Positions 47,646 to 59,963 of a stretch of DNA of 64,000 nucleotides are shown one piece after another. Origin of the DNA: Chalara sp. BL73 (taxonomy: Eukaryota; Ascomycota; Leotiomycetes; Helotiales); contig CAKJVC010000059.1 in the NCBI GenBank assembly GCA_918026815.1, forward strand, positions 62,001-126,000, in the 5' to 3' direction. The number at the start of each line of letters is the position of its first letter. Within the stretch, counting starts at the first letter, position 1. The notes below the pieces were generated by a model. It was not told where the DNA came from, ran no database searches, and saw only the letters and a program-made list of their open reading frames with translations. Made by a program: the position numbers and the translations under genes.

Positions 47646-49625
47646 ATGGAGTTCAACATATTCGCTATGCCGCCTTCCGCGATATTACTCTTACTATCTG
47701 CAGCATTCGGTGTAACCAACGCCTTGCCATGGTCTGGTCCGATACCGACAAGCGTTTATCAAGCAGATGAATGGTCGCCGCGACCAACACAGTTTCCAGT
47801 TGATCCAAAAGAATTGTTCAGGAGGAAAACCCCAGATATTCGCGTGTGTGGATGGCTTGGAGGAACTTTATCAGAGCCGGCAGTATGTCCAACGGGATCA
47901 TCATGTGTACGCGCTATGAATCATGGATATGTGGGATGCTGTAAGATAGGAGAAAGCACTTGTACAGAAGGAATGTATACGAGTTGCGTCGATAAAAATA
48001 GTCAGCAAGAGACAACAGGACCGCAAATCAAGAATAATGGCATATACACATGGTAAGGTTCCACAGACATAATATCATGCAGGAAAGCCCTTTACTAATT
48101 GAGGTTTAAATAGCCCGGATGACACGTTATGTTACAGAAACACGTACCCAGGCAGTTACCTTCAATGGGGTTGCGGAAAGACAGACCAAGCCACGAAGGT
48201 TGAGACGACTTATTCAGGCCAGGCATCAGATGTACTATTACAAGTCGTGTATAGGAAAATTACATTTAGCCCGATGACCGTATCTTCCACAGCCTCATCG
48301 GAATCTTCGAGCACTACAGCGCAAACTACAACTACAACAGAAGAGAGCAGATCAACACCTCCGCCCGCATCAACAACAAGTACCACAGAATCAACATCAA
48401 CCACGACAGGAAACACGCAGGCGGCGACGACAGGAGCAGGAGAAGAGGGCGAAGGGAAGTCGAAGAGCAAAGTGAGCGGGGGTGTAATTGCAGCAGGAGT
48501 CATTGGGAGCGCAGCTTTCGTAATAGCACTTTTGGGTATAATCCTTTTCTTCCTCCGGCGGCGACGCAACCAGCAAAGGAAAGACAGAGGTTCATTCATG
48601 AAGTAAGTCTTGCATCAGAACGATCCGAACTTCATGGCTAACAAAGCTTCAGCATGAAAGCCAGCGGGTCGTCAAATCCCTCACCAGGAAGCTCACAAGG
48701 ACAAATACCGTTCCCACCAGTGCTACCATACTCACCAGAGGACTTCCATACAAACGAGATACAGACACAAAGCCATCCCTATTCGCAACCCTACGTCCAA
48801 CCTGATACTCCACCGCCGGTAGAAACCTCACGCGCCATATTGACGCCACCAACTGAGCATCAAGGCATTGATCAAAGGATGCGCGAGGACAGTAACGTCA
48901 GTCTCGGCGTGCCGCCATCTTCCTATTATGGGACCTCGCTCGAAAACACACCTTCAATGTATGGTACATCACCGCAACTTAATGTAGATGGCTTGCATGG
49001 AATCTCGGAAATCGAGAACTTTTCATCGAGCTTTAACGCCGCGATCTCGCAGATGTCGCCACCCTCGCCGCCCCCGCCGCAATTGAGCGTCATGACACAA
49101 GCCCCGCCGCACGATAATTACGGTGCGGGCTCGGGATATGGAGGCATGGGTGCGGAGATAAGCATGGGAGCAGCAGGTGTCGCCGCCACTGTCGGCGGCA
49201 GAGATAGAGGAGTAGGACATACATACACATCGGGCTACTCGCCCATAGATGAAGACGACTATGGAACCATGGAAGACTATGGGCCAGTCGGCGATTATGA
49301 GCCTGTGGACGGATATGATCCACTAAATAAAGAAATGGGAATGGCAACCACGGTCCGCGCACCACCCAGCTACCAACCCGTGAGCGGATTCCGCCCCGAA
49401 ACCGTGCGGACGGAGAGCTGGGAGACACCGGCCGTAAGAACAGCGACTCCAAATGCTCCGATCCAAGAGAGAGTGAGCGACAGCACGCCGCGATATCAAT
49501 TAACAGACCGGCCGCCGAGTCGAGGCGTGCCGGTCCTGTACACGCCGGGCCAACTAAAAGCCCAGAAGGGCGTGAGGCAGAAACAGAGTTATGACGGAAA
49601 GAACGGGGATGATTTGCAAGCGTAA
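47646..49625 (+). CDS. Mid2-like single-pass cell-surface protein
   Basis: Three exons: 47646-48052, 48114-48602 and 48653-49625, giving 622 residues. It has a signal peptide ending near TNALPWSG. A Cys-rich extracellular part (about 60-165) includes VCGWLGG, CPTGSSCV, GYVGCCK, STCTEGMYTSC and LCYRNTYPGSYLQWGCG. A Ser/Thr-rich stalk (about 193-245), likely O-mannosylated, follows. One transmembrane helix (VIAAGVIGSAAFVIALLGII, about 258-282) is followed by RRRR. The cytoplasmic tail is Pro/Ser-rich and disordered, with acidic Tyr repeats (DEDDYGTMEDYGPVGDYEPV). This layout is that of fungal Mid2/Wsc-like wall sensors, though the ectodomain is not a WSC domain. It ends 885 bp from the convergent repeat-protein gene. 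Confidence 0.75.
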
Positions 49626-50510
49626 GGCACGGGTATCGGATGTATGAAATTATCTTGTATAGTGTATGTTGAAGAAAACGGATGGGATGGATTGATACCC
49701 TTTTTTGATGATGTAAATAAAGAACCTTTGTGCAAACAAAATAATAATACCAGCATATAAAAAGCCTGCTGCTGCTCTACTCCTTCCTTTTTGACGACGA
49801 CTTGAGCTTTGGCTATCGGTCTTTATATTGAATCCTTTCCGCTGGCCGTTGATACCTTGGTTTCATGCGAGCCAGCCAATCCACCCAAGTCCCACCGACC
49901 AAAAGGCAGCCATGACGGATGAGCACCGCCGCATGCTCCACGCTCATCAGAGAGATCTGCGCGGCCAGACAGACCGAAAGCCTCGGGGGGGGGAAGAAAA
50001 ACACTGACATTTCAAAAATAAGTTTGCGGCGTTGCGGTATATCCCGCAAAGAGCCATAAATCGTGAATACAAACGGTCGCCACGCTTTCTAATCGCGATG
50101 GGGTTCGTACAGGTGTCCTTCTTGCGTAGTGTAAAAGTCGGGTTATCTCAAACTTCAAGGATGTTTGTTAATCAGCTTCCTTCAAGCTGCAAAGGTCGGA
50201 AGGTGGAGGGGTCTTCTATAGATCTCCTACCGATACATGACGACATATACAAACAAAGATTCAAGCACGGTAAGAGGAGAGGGAGAGAGGGAGAGAGAGA
50301 GTCTAGATGAAGACATAGGAAATTTTCATTGTAAGGAACCTGTAACCTGTAACATGTGAACGCCGTGTGTATGCCAGTGCCCTTTTCCCAAAACATGCAA
50401 CCACCAACCAGCAATTCTTTTATCCAATGCAGAATCTTGCAACGCTAAATGCAATCATAGCCCTGTATCACGCTTCCTCCTCTACCTGTTCCGGATGCAA
50501 GACCGAAAAT
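49626..50510. other. Intergenic between convergent genes
   Basis: No gene seen. A GAGA-rich run at 50275-50302 and a short G-run near 49987 are the only features. Plus-strand frames entering from here into 50888 are shadows of the repeat gene. Confidence 0.5.
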
Positions 50511-51821
50511 TTATGCCTCCTCGGCGGGGTCATCAAGCTCGCGGGCGGTCAAGGAGTTGACGAAGTCATCGTCAGCATCGCGAGTGGTGAGCTCAGGCTC
50601 GTCATCAACCTCGCGGGCCTCAAGTTCCTCAAGCCCACGGGCGGTCAGGGAGTTGACGAAGTCATCATCGGCGTCTCTGGTCACGAGGTCGTCGAAGTCA
50701 CGAGCCTCGAGCTCAACATCGCGGGCCTCGAGATCATCGACGTCACGGCTGCGAAGGCTCTTGAAAAAGCTCTCAGCGTTATTGCCACGAGCATCAAGCT
50801 CAACATCGCGGCTTCGGAGAGACTTGAAGAAGCTTTCAGCGTTGTTGCCACGAGCCTCGAGCTCTTCCAATCCACGAGCAGTCAATGAGTTGACAAATTC
50901 ATCGTCGGCATCACGAGCCTCAAGCTCAACATCGCGGGCCTCGAGGTCATCGATGTCACGGCTGCGAAGGCTCTTGAAAAAGCTCTCGGCGTTGTTGCCA
51001 CGAGCGGTCAAGGAGTTAACGAAATCGTCATCGGCATCACGAGCCTCAAGCTCAACGTCGCGGCTTCGGAGAGACTTGAAGAAGCTCTCGGCATTGTTGC
51101 CACGGGCCTCTAGCTCCTCGAGACCTCTAGCGGTAAGAGAATTAACGAAGTCGTCATCAGCATCACGAGCCTCAAGCTCAACATCGCGAGCCTCAAGGTC
51201 ATCAATATCACGGCTTCGGAGGCTCTTGAAAAAACTCTCGGCATTATTACCACGAGCCTCGAGTTCGTCCAAGCCTCTAGCGGTGAGGGAGTTCACAAAG
51301 TCATCATCAGCATCTCTGGCGACAAGATCATCGAGGTCACGGGCCCAGATGTCACTCTCCTCTGGCTCGGGCTCGGCCTCACTAGGTATCGTTAGCGTAC
51401 TGAGGTGGGCAACTTGATCGGGCACTTACCGAGCGAAGACTGAGGAATAGTCTTTCTTGATGAGTTCCCATTGTTCTTCAGCAGCCTCCGGCTCAGGTTC
51501 AGGAGCAGCCTCACGAGAGAAGATATCTGAGCTTGGGACGTCTACCTCTTGCCATGCCTCCGGTGCAGCCTCCCTAGAAGGCTGTTAGTAATCATGATCT
51601 ACAATACTTCAAAAAGAGACCTACCGTGTGAAGAGATCTGGGTTTGCGCTCCTGACAGCCAACCACTCGTCACTGTTATTTGTTAGCCAATGCTTCTCCT
51701 GCTACATGGATCTATTCAATGAAAAAAGGTACCGTTTAGTGTTCTCCTGCCAGGCGAGAGGAGCTGCCAGAGCTGGAATAGCGTTCAAGAGACCAATGCT
51801 GATTGCGAGTGTGGTTCTCAT
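50511..51821 (-). CDS. Secreted precursor-like protein of Arg-bounded tandem modules
   Basis: Four exons: 51821-51733, 51672-51625 (48 bp), 51573-51430 (144 bp) and 51381-50511, giving 383 residues. A signal peptide (MRTTLAISIGLLNAIPALAA) is followed by a Lys-Arg site (residues 29-30). A Trp- and Glu/Pro/Ala-rich region comes next (LFTREAAPEAWQEV; FSREAAPEPEPEAAEEQW; FAREAEPEPEESDIWARD). The last 270 residues are built from five short cassettes, each ending in Arg: DADDDFVNSLTAR (six copies), GNNAESFFKSLRSR (five), GLEELEAR (four), DVELEAR (six, one with Asp) and DIDDLEAR-like (three). There is no Cys. The layout recalls Kex2-processed repeat precursors and the Glu-Ala-Pro spacers of alpha-type pheromone precursors, but the Trp-Cys pheromone core is absent and most boundaries are single Arg, not Lys-Arg. 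Function unknown. Confidence 0.72.
50514..51314 (-). repeat. Coding tandem repeat array, about 126-150 bp composite units
   Basis: A full composite unit is five cassettes of 13, 8, 14, 8 and 7 residues (150 bp). Later units lack single cassettes (the 8-residue ones), giving 126-bp units, and the last two are truncated. Losses are always whole cassettes, so frame and Arg boundaries are kept. Confidence 0.8.
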
Positions 51822-54087
51822 TTTGAAAGTAGTTTATGAATATAGGTAGATAGTAAGGAAAGAAGAAGCGATATGAATAGATCAGATTCGCCTGAATAGA
51901 TCTAAAGAAAGAACTGCGCTTTTGTAGTGAAGAATTGATGAGATGAAATGAGGATGATGAATGAAAATCAGACTATGAGATATACGAGGCTTTATATCAA
52001 GTTCGCGCACGAGACTAACGCTCTGGATTGTGGATGGAATAGACGAGTTGGAAGACATCACTACATCACCAGGAGTTAGAGCTCGGGTACTTCATCCCTC
52101 AACCATCGGATTTGAATCCCTTGGGAGTATCTGTCGAGGTCGGTAATCCACTGTATGCTGTATGTGGGAGAAGTATGAGGCGGCTTTCGAAATCCTTGGC
52201 GTGTCGAGGAAGTGAGGAAGCGAGGATGAGAGGCGCAGCAGGAAGGAAGCGACAACAACACCATAGTGCGGTAGGTGAGGGAATCAATTTTCTGAGAAAT
52301 GGTCAAATCCCAGGTGGCTGAGCTTTTTATTGATATATGTAAGCCTGCGTCATTGGTTCCTGATGGCTTTATAAGTTACAACGTTTTGTGCCATGGTGAC
52401 CCACACGTGATGCGGTTATCGCTCCGCAAGCACTTCATCTCGACCATCTGCCACTGATGATTGTGCAGTTTAGCTTACACATGACTCCAACCAACACTCC
52501 TTACAAACAAATGGAGGCTCAAGTGGGCGAAGCGGAAACGAGGCTCATTTAGACAGATCTAGAACCTACGCAAGTTTTCTCGCTAAGGCAAATTGTACGA
52601 TAACAACCTTCCAGGAACTTGGCGAACGATTTGACTTTGCAAGGCATTTGGACCCCAAATGGATGGATAAACCCCTTAAGAGGACTCCAATTTCCTGGGA
52701 AGCTGAAAGAGCATGCGAAATCGAAATAACTTCGGAAAACTTTGAGGAGATTTGCGCCACTTCCGTCGTCTGCCTTTAATCGAGCCATTACCACAATAGA
52801 AATGGAGGAGACTGGAGAGGGAAGACGATCAAAGACGAATTCACAAGATAGGAAATACCATACTGCATTCCCAACGCCTTAGTTCTTCAGCCACTAGCGA
52901 AGACTACGTGTAGATGACTTGGAGTGCACACGGGTTGCATATATGTTGACATTCCTCATAACAACCTATGGCATGTATGATCAAGCAGATTTGGAAACCC
53001 TAAATAGCCTGGGATAATGGAGGGAGCGCACTTTACAACGCGTTATATATAAAGGGGGAAGTTGCTGATAGAGAGAAAGCACAATCCTTTTCTCTCGGTA
53101 CCTTTCCGTTGATCCGTCACAAGTGTTGATATAGTACTCTCCGAACGCTTCTGGGAGCCATTTGGTAATGAAATTCTTGACGAGAAGGAATATTTTTCTA
53201 CCCATAGATCGCAGATTATGGTCAGATACTGCATTGCTTCATTAGGGTGCTGGCACGCTGTTGCTTTACTGCGTTGCTGCAGTATTGATGTATTCCCGCA
53301 TCCGTACACATGGAAACTACTTCAATGTCAGTATCAGCTCAATATTCTGTCCAGAATCGACCTGCCTACTTATGGCTCAACGATGGTCACATATTTTTAA
53401 TACTTCGAAAATTTCTAACAGGGATCTCACACTACCTCAGTCCTCGCTCAATGGTTTAAGATGTTGGCCCGAGGAAGAAATAAGATGTACAATCCTCAGC
53501 TGGAAATTGGCCACGGCCTAAAAAGGGTTGCTGTCAGGTTTCGTGAATATGTGAGTTCGTTATCCTATAGCTTCCTTCGATAAAAAGCCACTCACTGAAG
53601 GGGGCTTCGCCAAGCACATAAATATGACCAACTTTCGTGTCTTTCCTGTTCTGTCCCGCCTTCTGAGGTCACGTAATAAAAAATTGGTCAGAACTGGCCT
53701 GTTTTTCTTATGGCTACACATACAATTCAGCCTCATAACTCAGACTAATGCTACCTTAATCGATTTCTGCTCGGAATTCCTTCATGTTGCTATGGCCAAA
53801 ACCTACCAAAGACCTCAATGAGCGGTCATACGCTCTAGTTAGGAACGATGCCTCCAGTATATCTACAAATTCTTCACCAAAGAGTGAGACGCAGTCATAT
53901 ACCAAGACTATTACTGCTTGTTGAGCTAAAAGCGTGAAGCGTAGGAGTAAATTCCCCAGTTCGGTAACAAGAGGAAATGTGAGCAGTATAAAGAGACTCT
54001 CTCTCCCAAGGATCTCTCCCAATCCGTTAAGGAGTCGCTTTAGCACTTTCAGCAGTAAATTCTCGAGAATCCACAGTTTCGTCTATA
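51822..54087. other. Intergenic between divergent genes, no gene seen
   Basis: Only short featureless frames. The 51840-52000 part is the likely promoter of the repeat-protein gene. Nothing else supported. Confidence 0.5.
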
Positions 54088-55577
54088 ATGATGCGTTCTT
54101 TCTTTTTGCTCTATGCCCCATCTGTGGTCGGGCTCCTCCAAGAGGTTCTAGTTGCTCCAGCAATGGATAATTACAATATCGTCTGGGCAAGTGATATGAA
54201 TGGAGCGCAAGGCTCTCTGATCACCAAAGACTTATGGGATTACCGAATCACAAATCCTTCACAAAACGACAATAACGAGCTACAATGGTATCAGAGTAAT
54301 ACCAAGAATGCCTTCCTGTCTGGTGCAGGTACGGCTTGGATTGCACCAGGTATGTCTGCAAGCAGTAATAGAGCTCAAATAATAGAAACCCGTTGACCTA
54401 GAGTCTCTTAGTGCACGAGTCAGATGGAAGATGGACTTCGGCTCGCCTGTCATCCCACAGTAGCTTCACCCGCAACGCAGGGAAGAAAATGGACATTCAA
54501 GCTAATATCAAATTGGGTCAAGCTGCTGCAGACAGACATAAAGGCATTTGGCCTGCGTTTTGGATCCTTGGAGATAGATGTAAGCATACGTCTCTAACAC
54601 GATCTCTTTGGAAACAATGATAGAGTAACGACACAGTTCATTTCTGCCGTTGTTGCTGTAGCAGTTCAGCTAGATATTGCATACATGACTATTTCTGATA
54701 CTTCTCAGGCCGATCTCCTGGTAATTGGCCCGCCTGTGGAGAGATGGTGAGTAGCCATCTTCGAATTTCCCGACTACTAAATTTATATATGAGCTCTTGT
54801 AGCATCAAAATCTTAACAAGAACATACAAATTTTGGCCACTAAAGTTTTTAAAAAAATTTCATTACTGTCAAAAGCCTGCTGAGCCTAAGGAAACTAAGT
54901 TTGTGTTGTTATAGGACATTTTGGAGCTTGCAGATGGGGGGTCTACCAACACTGCTAATGTCCAGTTCGTATTCAATTTCTTTTTGGGCAGGGAGGGGGG
55001 GATCATTTCAAGAAGGCCGACAGCCCGAAGACATGTCCAAAGGCTCTGTTGGCCCTAACAACTTCCAGAGAAGACACGCTAAATACGCTTTAGTTGGGGC
55101 AGAAATGGGTTGTAGAAAGCAAGCGTGACTTTGACCGCACACAGTACGTGTTTCCATTCTCGTTTTATGCCCAACCCCAAACCAACGTTTCGAAAGGTTC
55201 TAGATTCAATACCTTATCGAACTTTTACCAACGAACTCGAGTTCCCCCCTAGATTTCACACTTACGCTGTTAAGATTGGCCGTACCTCTTGAACATGGCA
55301 AACCCAAAACATCAAGTTCTACCTCGACGGGGTGTAGTTCCACGAAGTCACTGGAGCACAGGTTCGAGAGATTGAAGGCTGGGCGATTCTTGCTTGGAAC
55401 CCGTTCTTCGTTATCATGAATATTGCTGTTGGAGGTAATTATCCGGGGAGTCCCAGTACCAACACTGGTATGGGTGATGGGTCTTGGACATCTATTCATC
55501 AAATGACAATACCTACAGCCTCTGGCCCTGCAGTTGGGATGGAGATCGACTATGTGGCAGTATACAAGAGCAATTAG
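54088..55577 (+). pseudogene. GH16 beta-glucanase-like pseudogene
   Basis: Readable exons: 54088-54349, 54412-54579, 54709-54746, and from 54915. These give a signal-peptide-like start, then YNIVWASDMNGAQGSL, GRWTSARLSSHSSFTRNAGK, GIWPAFWILGD, GNWPACGEM and DILELADGG. The GH16 catalytic box ExDxxE is formed across the splice (E-M-D-I-L-E). After about 54980 the frame breaks. The C-terminal part is recognisable from about 55218: FHTYAVKIGRTS, a TGA (about 55287), NIKFYLDGV, a TAG (about 55335), FHEVTGAQ, NPFFVIMNIAVGGNYPG and VGMEIDYVAVYKSN. The two in-frame stops and the scrambled middle mean no full enzyme can be made. The TAG sits where the family often has Gln, fitting a C-to-T change. GH16 enzymes cut beta-1,3-glucans. 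Confidence 0.75.
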
Positions 55578-57580
55578 GAAGTCTGCCTTGATTAAGTGGA
55601 CCTCTACACGTTATCTGTTCTGATCTTAGTTACTTCCTTTAATAAATTTATAATAGCCAAATTGCTATATTTTGTGGACCACGCTGTCTTTACACAGGCT
55701 TCATAATCTCAAACACCACTGTTAATAGTTTGCATACCAAACAAGAACTAGATGACATATAAAACATGCAATACAGAGGTATCACTTAATTTCCATCTCA
55801 ATCATAAGTCTCACCATTCCCATTTCGACAAATCCGTCCTATCATCAGTATCAAACGTATCTGGGTCATATCATCTTATGTATTTCTCACTACAACACAT
55901 CATTTTAGCTTGTTTCCCACCATAGACCTCCTTCATTTCTTCCTCTTTCCATCCCCACATCCCCACATCCCCAAGAAAAGAGTACCCACTATCCGCATCG
56001 TTCACATGCCATCTCAGACGTATTGTTTTTGCGTAGACACTTTCTGCTGGTTAGCCCCATCCCCCTTTCCATTCTTGCTTACGCAAATATCGGGCGTACA
56101 GGTGATTGGCAACGGTGTTCGGTGGCGTCTTGCAACAGAGCCAAACCCCTGTTCTCCGGTGTGTCTTTACAATGTAGAGATCTTGCTCTGTGCATTCGAC
56201 GACTGGGTTAGGATCAGGCTTCCGTGGAAAGAAATAGTCGAGGAAGGGAAACAGATATATTGGTGTCTACATAGTATGCTTTTTGTTTATATTTTGTAAT
56301 AAGCCCCTGTTCTTGAAAATATCAGGAAGGCAACAAGAGGGAAGGAATGGATATATATGCGGTGATTTGGGGACACGGCCAGTCAGTAGGGGTGGGTGAA
56401 TGAATGAAGAAAGTATGTAAGAGTGTGAAACAGGGTTGCAGTAGGTGTCGTCAATGGTGCCTTACATTATGTGTGGATGAGGAACATCCTACGATTTTAG
56501 TAGACATAGCATATCCCGGCACTCTGGTAGCTTTCCTCCAGCGGATCTCGATGTTTTCCTTAGGAGAAAGCTCCTTCTCTATATCACACAGCACCTAACT
56601 CACACTTCTCACGCCTCTGGTGGCCACACCGCCTACGCTTTCTATTTACAACTCTGTTTGCATGGTGGCACGGACTCTATCGATTGTCAAGTCTATGCAT
56701 AAGTGTAGGACTATAGACACTTGCCCGATAACAGGTAGGAGGGCCCAAGTTACAGCATTTCCATTCAAACCTCAGACTGGCGATATGGCTTAGGGTAGCT
56801 GAAGAGGGAGGAGAGTAGTGGCAAAGAGCACCTAGCGGGTCAGTTTAGTGAGAGCATGCCAAATGCGATTTCTGATAAAAATGTGATGTAGGCACTTTCG
56901 GTCATATAATGAGGCAATAGCCTGCGGGATTAGTATTCTTGAAACAAATTGGAGTAAGAGCAAAGGTTGAGTTTGTTGGCATAAAGAAATCTAGAAAAGA
57001 GCTTATAAATTAACTTACAATCAAACGTCATACTGAGTCTGTGGGAGCGCATATCCCAATCACCGATATATGCTTTATTTAGATCCATGATTAATTAAAA
57101 GCAAACTACTTCGTTATCTAGTACAATCATCGTGATGACAGAAGAAGAGGATGAACTGTGCCAAAAGTAATAAATAAGAGCAAATACACTATAGATATAC
57201 TATAAACCTTGAAATATTGATGCAATATCTTACCGACTGACCAATGTACACTACCTGACGAGCCGCCTGTTAATGTATAAAACATTTTAGTACCTTAGTA
57301 CTAGGATCTGTACTAAGAAGCCCGGGTTATAAAACAAGGTAAACCTAGTATTAAATGAAACGATGCCACGATTCCATTAGTTATTAGTTATAAATTAGTT
57401 ATAAGTATACTTTAGCGAAAGCTCGAGATTTTTTGAATGGCATGTCTTTCCTTTCCTTGAAGTCCTGTCCCGTAACGAGCTATAAACCGTTAGGAAAAGC
57501 CAGAGATATGGCTGTGCTGACTCGCTCCATGTTTGAGTTTGGGAGTTTAAAGACGTAGACGAATTTTCTTCTTCGTTCTT
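55578..57580. other. Intergenic between convergent genes
   Basis: AT-rich, no gene seen. A frame at 55910-56299 is long but lacks domain, splice and composition support. The last 300 bp contain short TTAGTTATAA-type direct repeats (about 57380-57405). Confidence 0.5.
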
Positions 57581-59583
57581 CTATATGTCTATGTTGAAGC
57601 TCTTTGTAATAGATGCTGGCTGTATAACTGGAAGTGTCTTTTCATCCAGCCAGTTCTCCCAGAATCTGACACCCTCAATGCTCTCTTCTCTACATAAATA
57701 TCCCATTTCCTCGACCATCTCTAATTCTTCCTCAGCGACGCCGATACTCCAGCCGAATCGCTCTGCTACATCCTGAGCGGTTACACCACGACCAAATCCC
57801 TGCCAGTCCCATAAAACTTCATGTTCTGGTGGGAAAGAGTGTAGATCGTCCAACCATGCTAGTATCGCCTTGATCGTCTTCTCGTCAGTTCTGTCACTGC
57901 CTTGAACGACCAGGACACCGCTTTTGAACTTTCGTAGGCGAAGTGGCAATTTGAGAGTCTCCCACATCCTGGCCGCCTTCTCGAAATCAAGAGGACTGAC
58001 CAGTTCAATGCCTCCACGGGCGCGGTTAAATATAGCCCAGAGGTCGACAAGACTGATGATGCCTCCTGATTTGCGAAGAATCCCTCGAGCATCATCTGTC
58101 AAAAACTCAGCCAAATTCCTTGACAACTCAGAAATATACAATGATTCGGAGTTTGTCCCGCCTAGCATATCCTTTGTGGTGACTAAGCCAAGGGCGTTCG
58201 CGACAGCATTTGACTCTGATCCATTCCCATTACTATTTGCGAAGGACTCTGCAAGAGCGATAATCTCCTTCGCCGATGTCATTAATGCTTCAAGGTCTTC
58301 AAAAGCGTTGCCTATGACTAGCTCATTATTCTTCCTTACATCGAGGCGTCTCTGCTCGAGTCCTGCAATCCCAACTGTCTTTACTCTCTCTCCAGTAGGA
58401 GTAGACGAACCAGAACCGCCCTCTTGTCCACGATCTGGTTTTGGTACAGGTGGGGCACCTTGCAAAAGCCATTTCCGCTGCGTCATGCACCCCTTGAGAC
58501 GCTCGTGAAATATCTTTTCGCCGCCTCCACGAAATGAAAGCTTGATACTCTCTTTATTCTCTGTTCCTGGAGCTGGAAGTTGATTTAGACTTGGCCCTGG
58601 TGATTCCATCCGTGGCTCCAATGGGGAGGGTTGTGTCACAGGGCTTTCAGATATTAAAGGAGCTCCACAGAGCTCGCATGACATTAGTGAGGGATGGTTG
58701 AGAAATGTGCATCTTGGACACTGGGTTGATGCTCCAGTCCCGTGGGAAGCATTATTCTCATCATTGGGAAGACCTTGACTAGCAGATGTATTTATACTTA
58801 TCTCTGGCTTGGGTGAGAAAGGTTCAGGGGCACCTCGAAGCGGAATATAACTTCTCAAAGGTACCGGAGCCTGCACAGGCGGCCGATTTGCAGCATTCGA
58901 GATGGCAGCTTTCAGCACATGAGCAAGAGGAGGCTTGATTCCACAAGCTAAACATGGTGCTAATGTATGAATGCTCGCAGTTTCCGGGTCGAAATTTGAA
59001 GGCACGGGATTCGAGAAAGAACAGATGGGGCATATCCAAGTGGCCGCGCTTTTTGGGGATGACTCGACTGGTGGCAAATGAAACGGACTTTCTCCACGAG
59101 AAAGTGGTGATGCCGTGGCACTCCTAGATGGAGCAGCTAGGCTGGAAATGCCTCTATTCTGTACTGAAGATCTCTTAGACGGCTTTGGAACTAGAGTTAT
59201 CTTTGCAGATGATTTAAGAAAGCCCGCCTATACTTTGTCAGCATGATGTCATTGGATATTGATCAAAAAGACATACATAAAACTCATATCGGTCAATTTC
59301 TTTTAACTCAATGGCAACAGAGTTCTTTCGGGGCTCTTCATTATCAACATAGCATATTCGATGCGAAGTCAAGTAGACCTGTCCATTTTGATGATCTGGG
59401 ATCTTGAATTTACTAAAGGTCAACATATTAGTAAAGCACACGGTCATATGAGTTTCTCCTCTAAATTGCTTGAATATCTTACCCTTCATAGAGGCCCACA
59501 TTGTCCTGAACAAAGATCAGAACCTCATCTGGTAGATAAGACGGCCTCAAAGCAGTAGTGAGGTCGATGTGCTTCAGAAACAT
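57581..59583 (-). CDS. VPS36: ESCRT-II subunit VPS36 with two NZF fingers
   Basis: Three exons: 59583-59483, 59412-59277 and 59227-57581, giving 627 residues. The start has the GLUE/PH-like fold (LPDEVLIFVQDNVGLYEG; GQVYLTSHRICYVDNEEPRK). Two Npl4-type zinc fingers follow: WICPICSFSNPVP with CLACG (about 143-174), and QCPRCTFLNHPSLMSCELCG (about 248-268). The C-terminal half has the tandem winged helices (ISLVDLWAIFNRARGGIELV; LDWQGFGRG-like and ERFGWSIGVAEEELEMVEEM text). Vps36 is the ESCRT-II subunit that binds ubiquitin and phosphoinositide on endosomes for multivesicular-body sorting. Two NZF fingers match yeast Vps36, where they are inserted within GLUE. It is divergent from THP3, with 380 bp between starts. 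Confidence 0.9.
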
Positions 59584-59963
59584 CCGGCCAAGCTTTTGTC
59601 CAGTAAGCTTTTCTTACTGATTGCTATGTTGGGAGACGGATACGGCATCAACATTTCTTTGGGTAAAGATCGGGTTCATACAGAAATGCTTCCCATTATC
59701 TCACTATCATTTGATAGACTCACTGCAGGCTTCCGTTCGGGGCATAAGGGAATGTGAAGGCTGATGGCACACGTGCCTAAGTACTTTGAATCACGCTAGC
59801 TTAGCGAGCCCATTATTCTTCATGTTCTGCCCATGTCCAACCCAACCACTTTCCTCTCCTTTTCACTGCAATCCCGCATCCACCGACTCTTTTTATTTCT
59901 GCCATCTCTAAAAGCTCATTATCGCGTCACTAACCTCATTAAAAAGCTAAGGAATCTCCGTGA
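59584..59963. promoter_or_regulatory. Divergent promoter, VPS36 and THP3
   Basis: 380 bp between divergent start codons must contain both promoters. A pyrimidine-rich tract (59850-59900) lies just before the THP3 start. No clear TATA box. Confidence 0.5.

Noticed and set aside
50557..51417. Ser/Arg-rich 286-codon plus-strand frame over the repeat gene
   Set aside because: Antisense shadow: the cassettes keep the opposite strand open. Only the minus strand has a signal peptide and in-frame introns.
50511..51821. Idea that the repeat protein is the alpha-type mating pheromone precursor
   Set aside because: The Trp-Cys...Cys-type core of ascomycete alpha pheromones is absent and the protein has no Cys; only the Glu-Ala-Pro spacer style is shared.
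52085..52130. tRNA-like T-arm sequence on the minus strand
   Set aside because: No matching acceptor stem or anticodon arm could be folded around it.
55910..56299. 129-codon frame with hydrophobic segments
   Set aside because: No signal peptide at the start, no domain, AT-rich surroundings; looks like chance.
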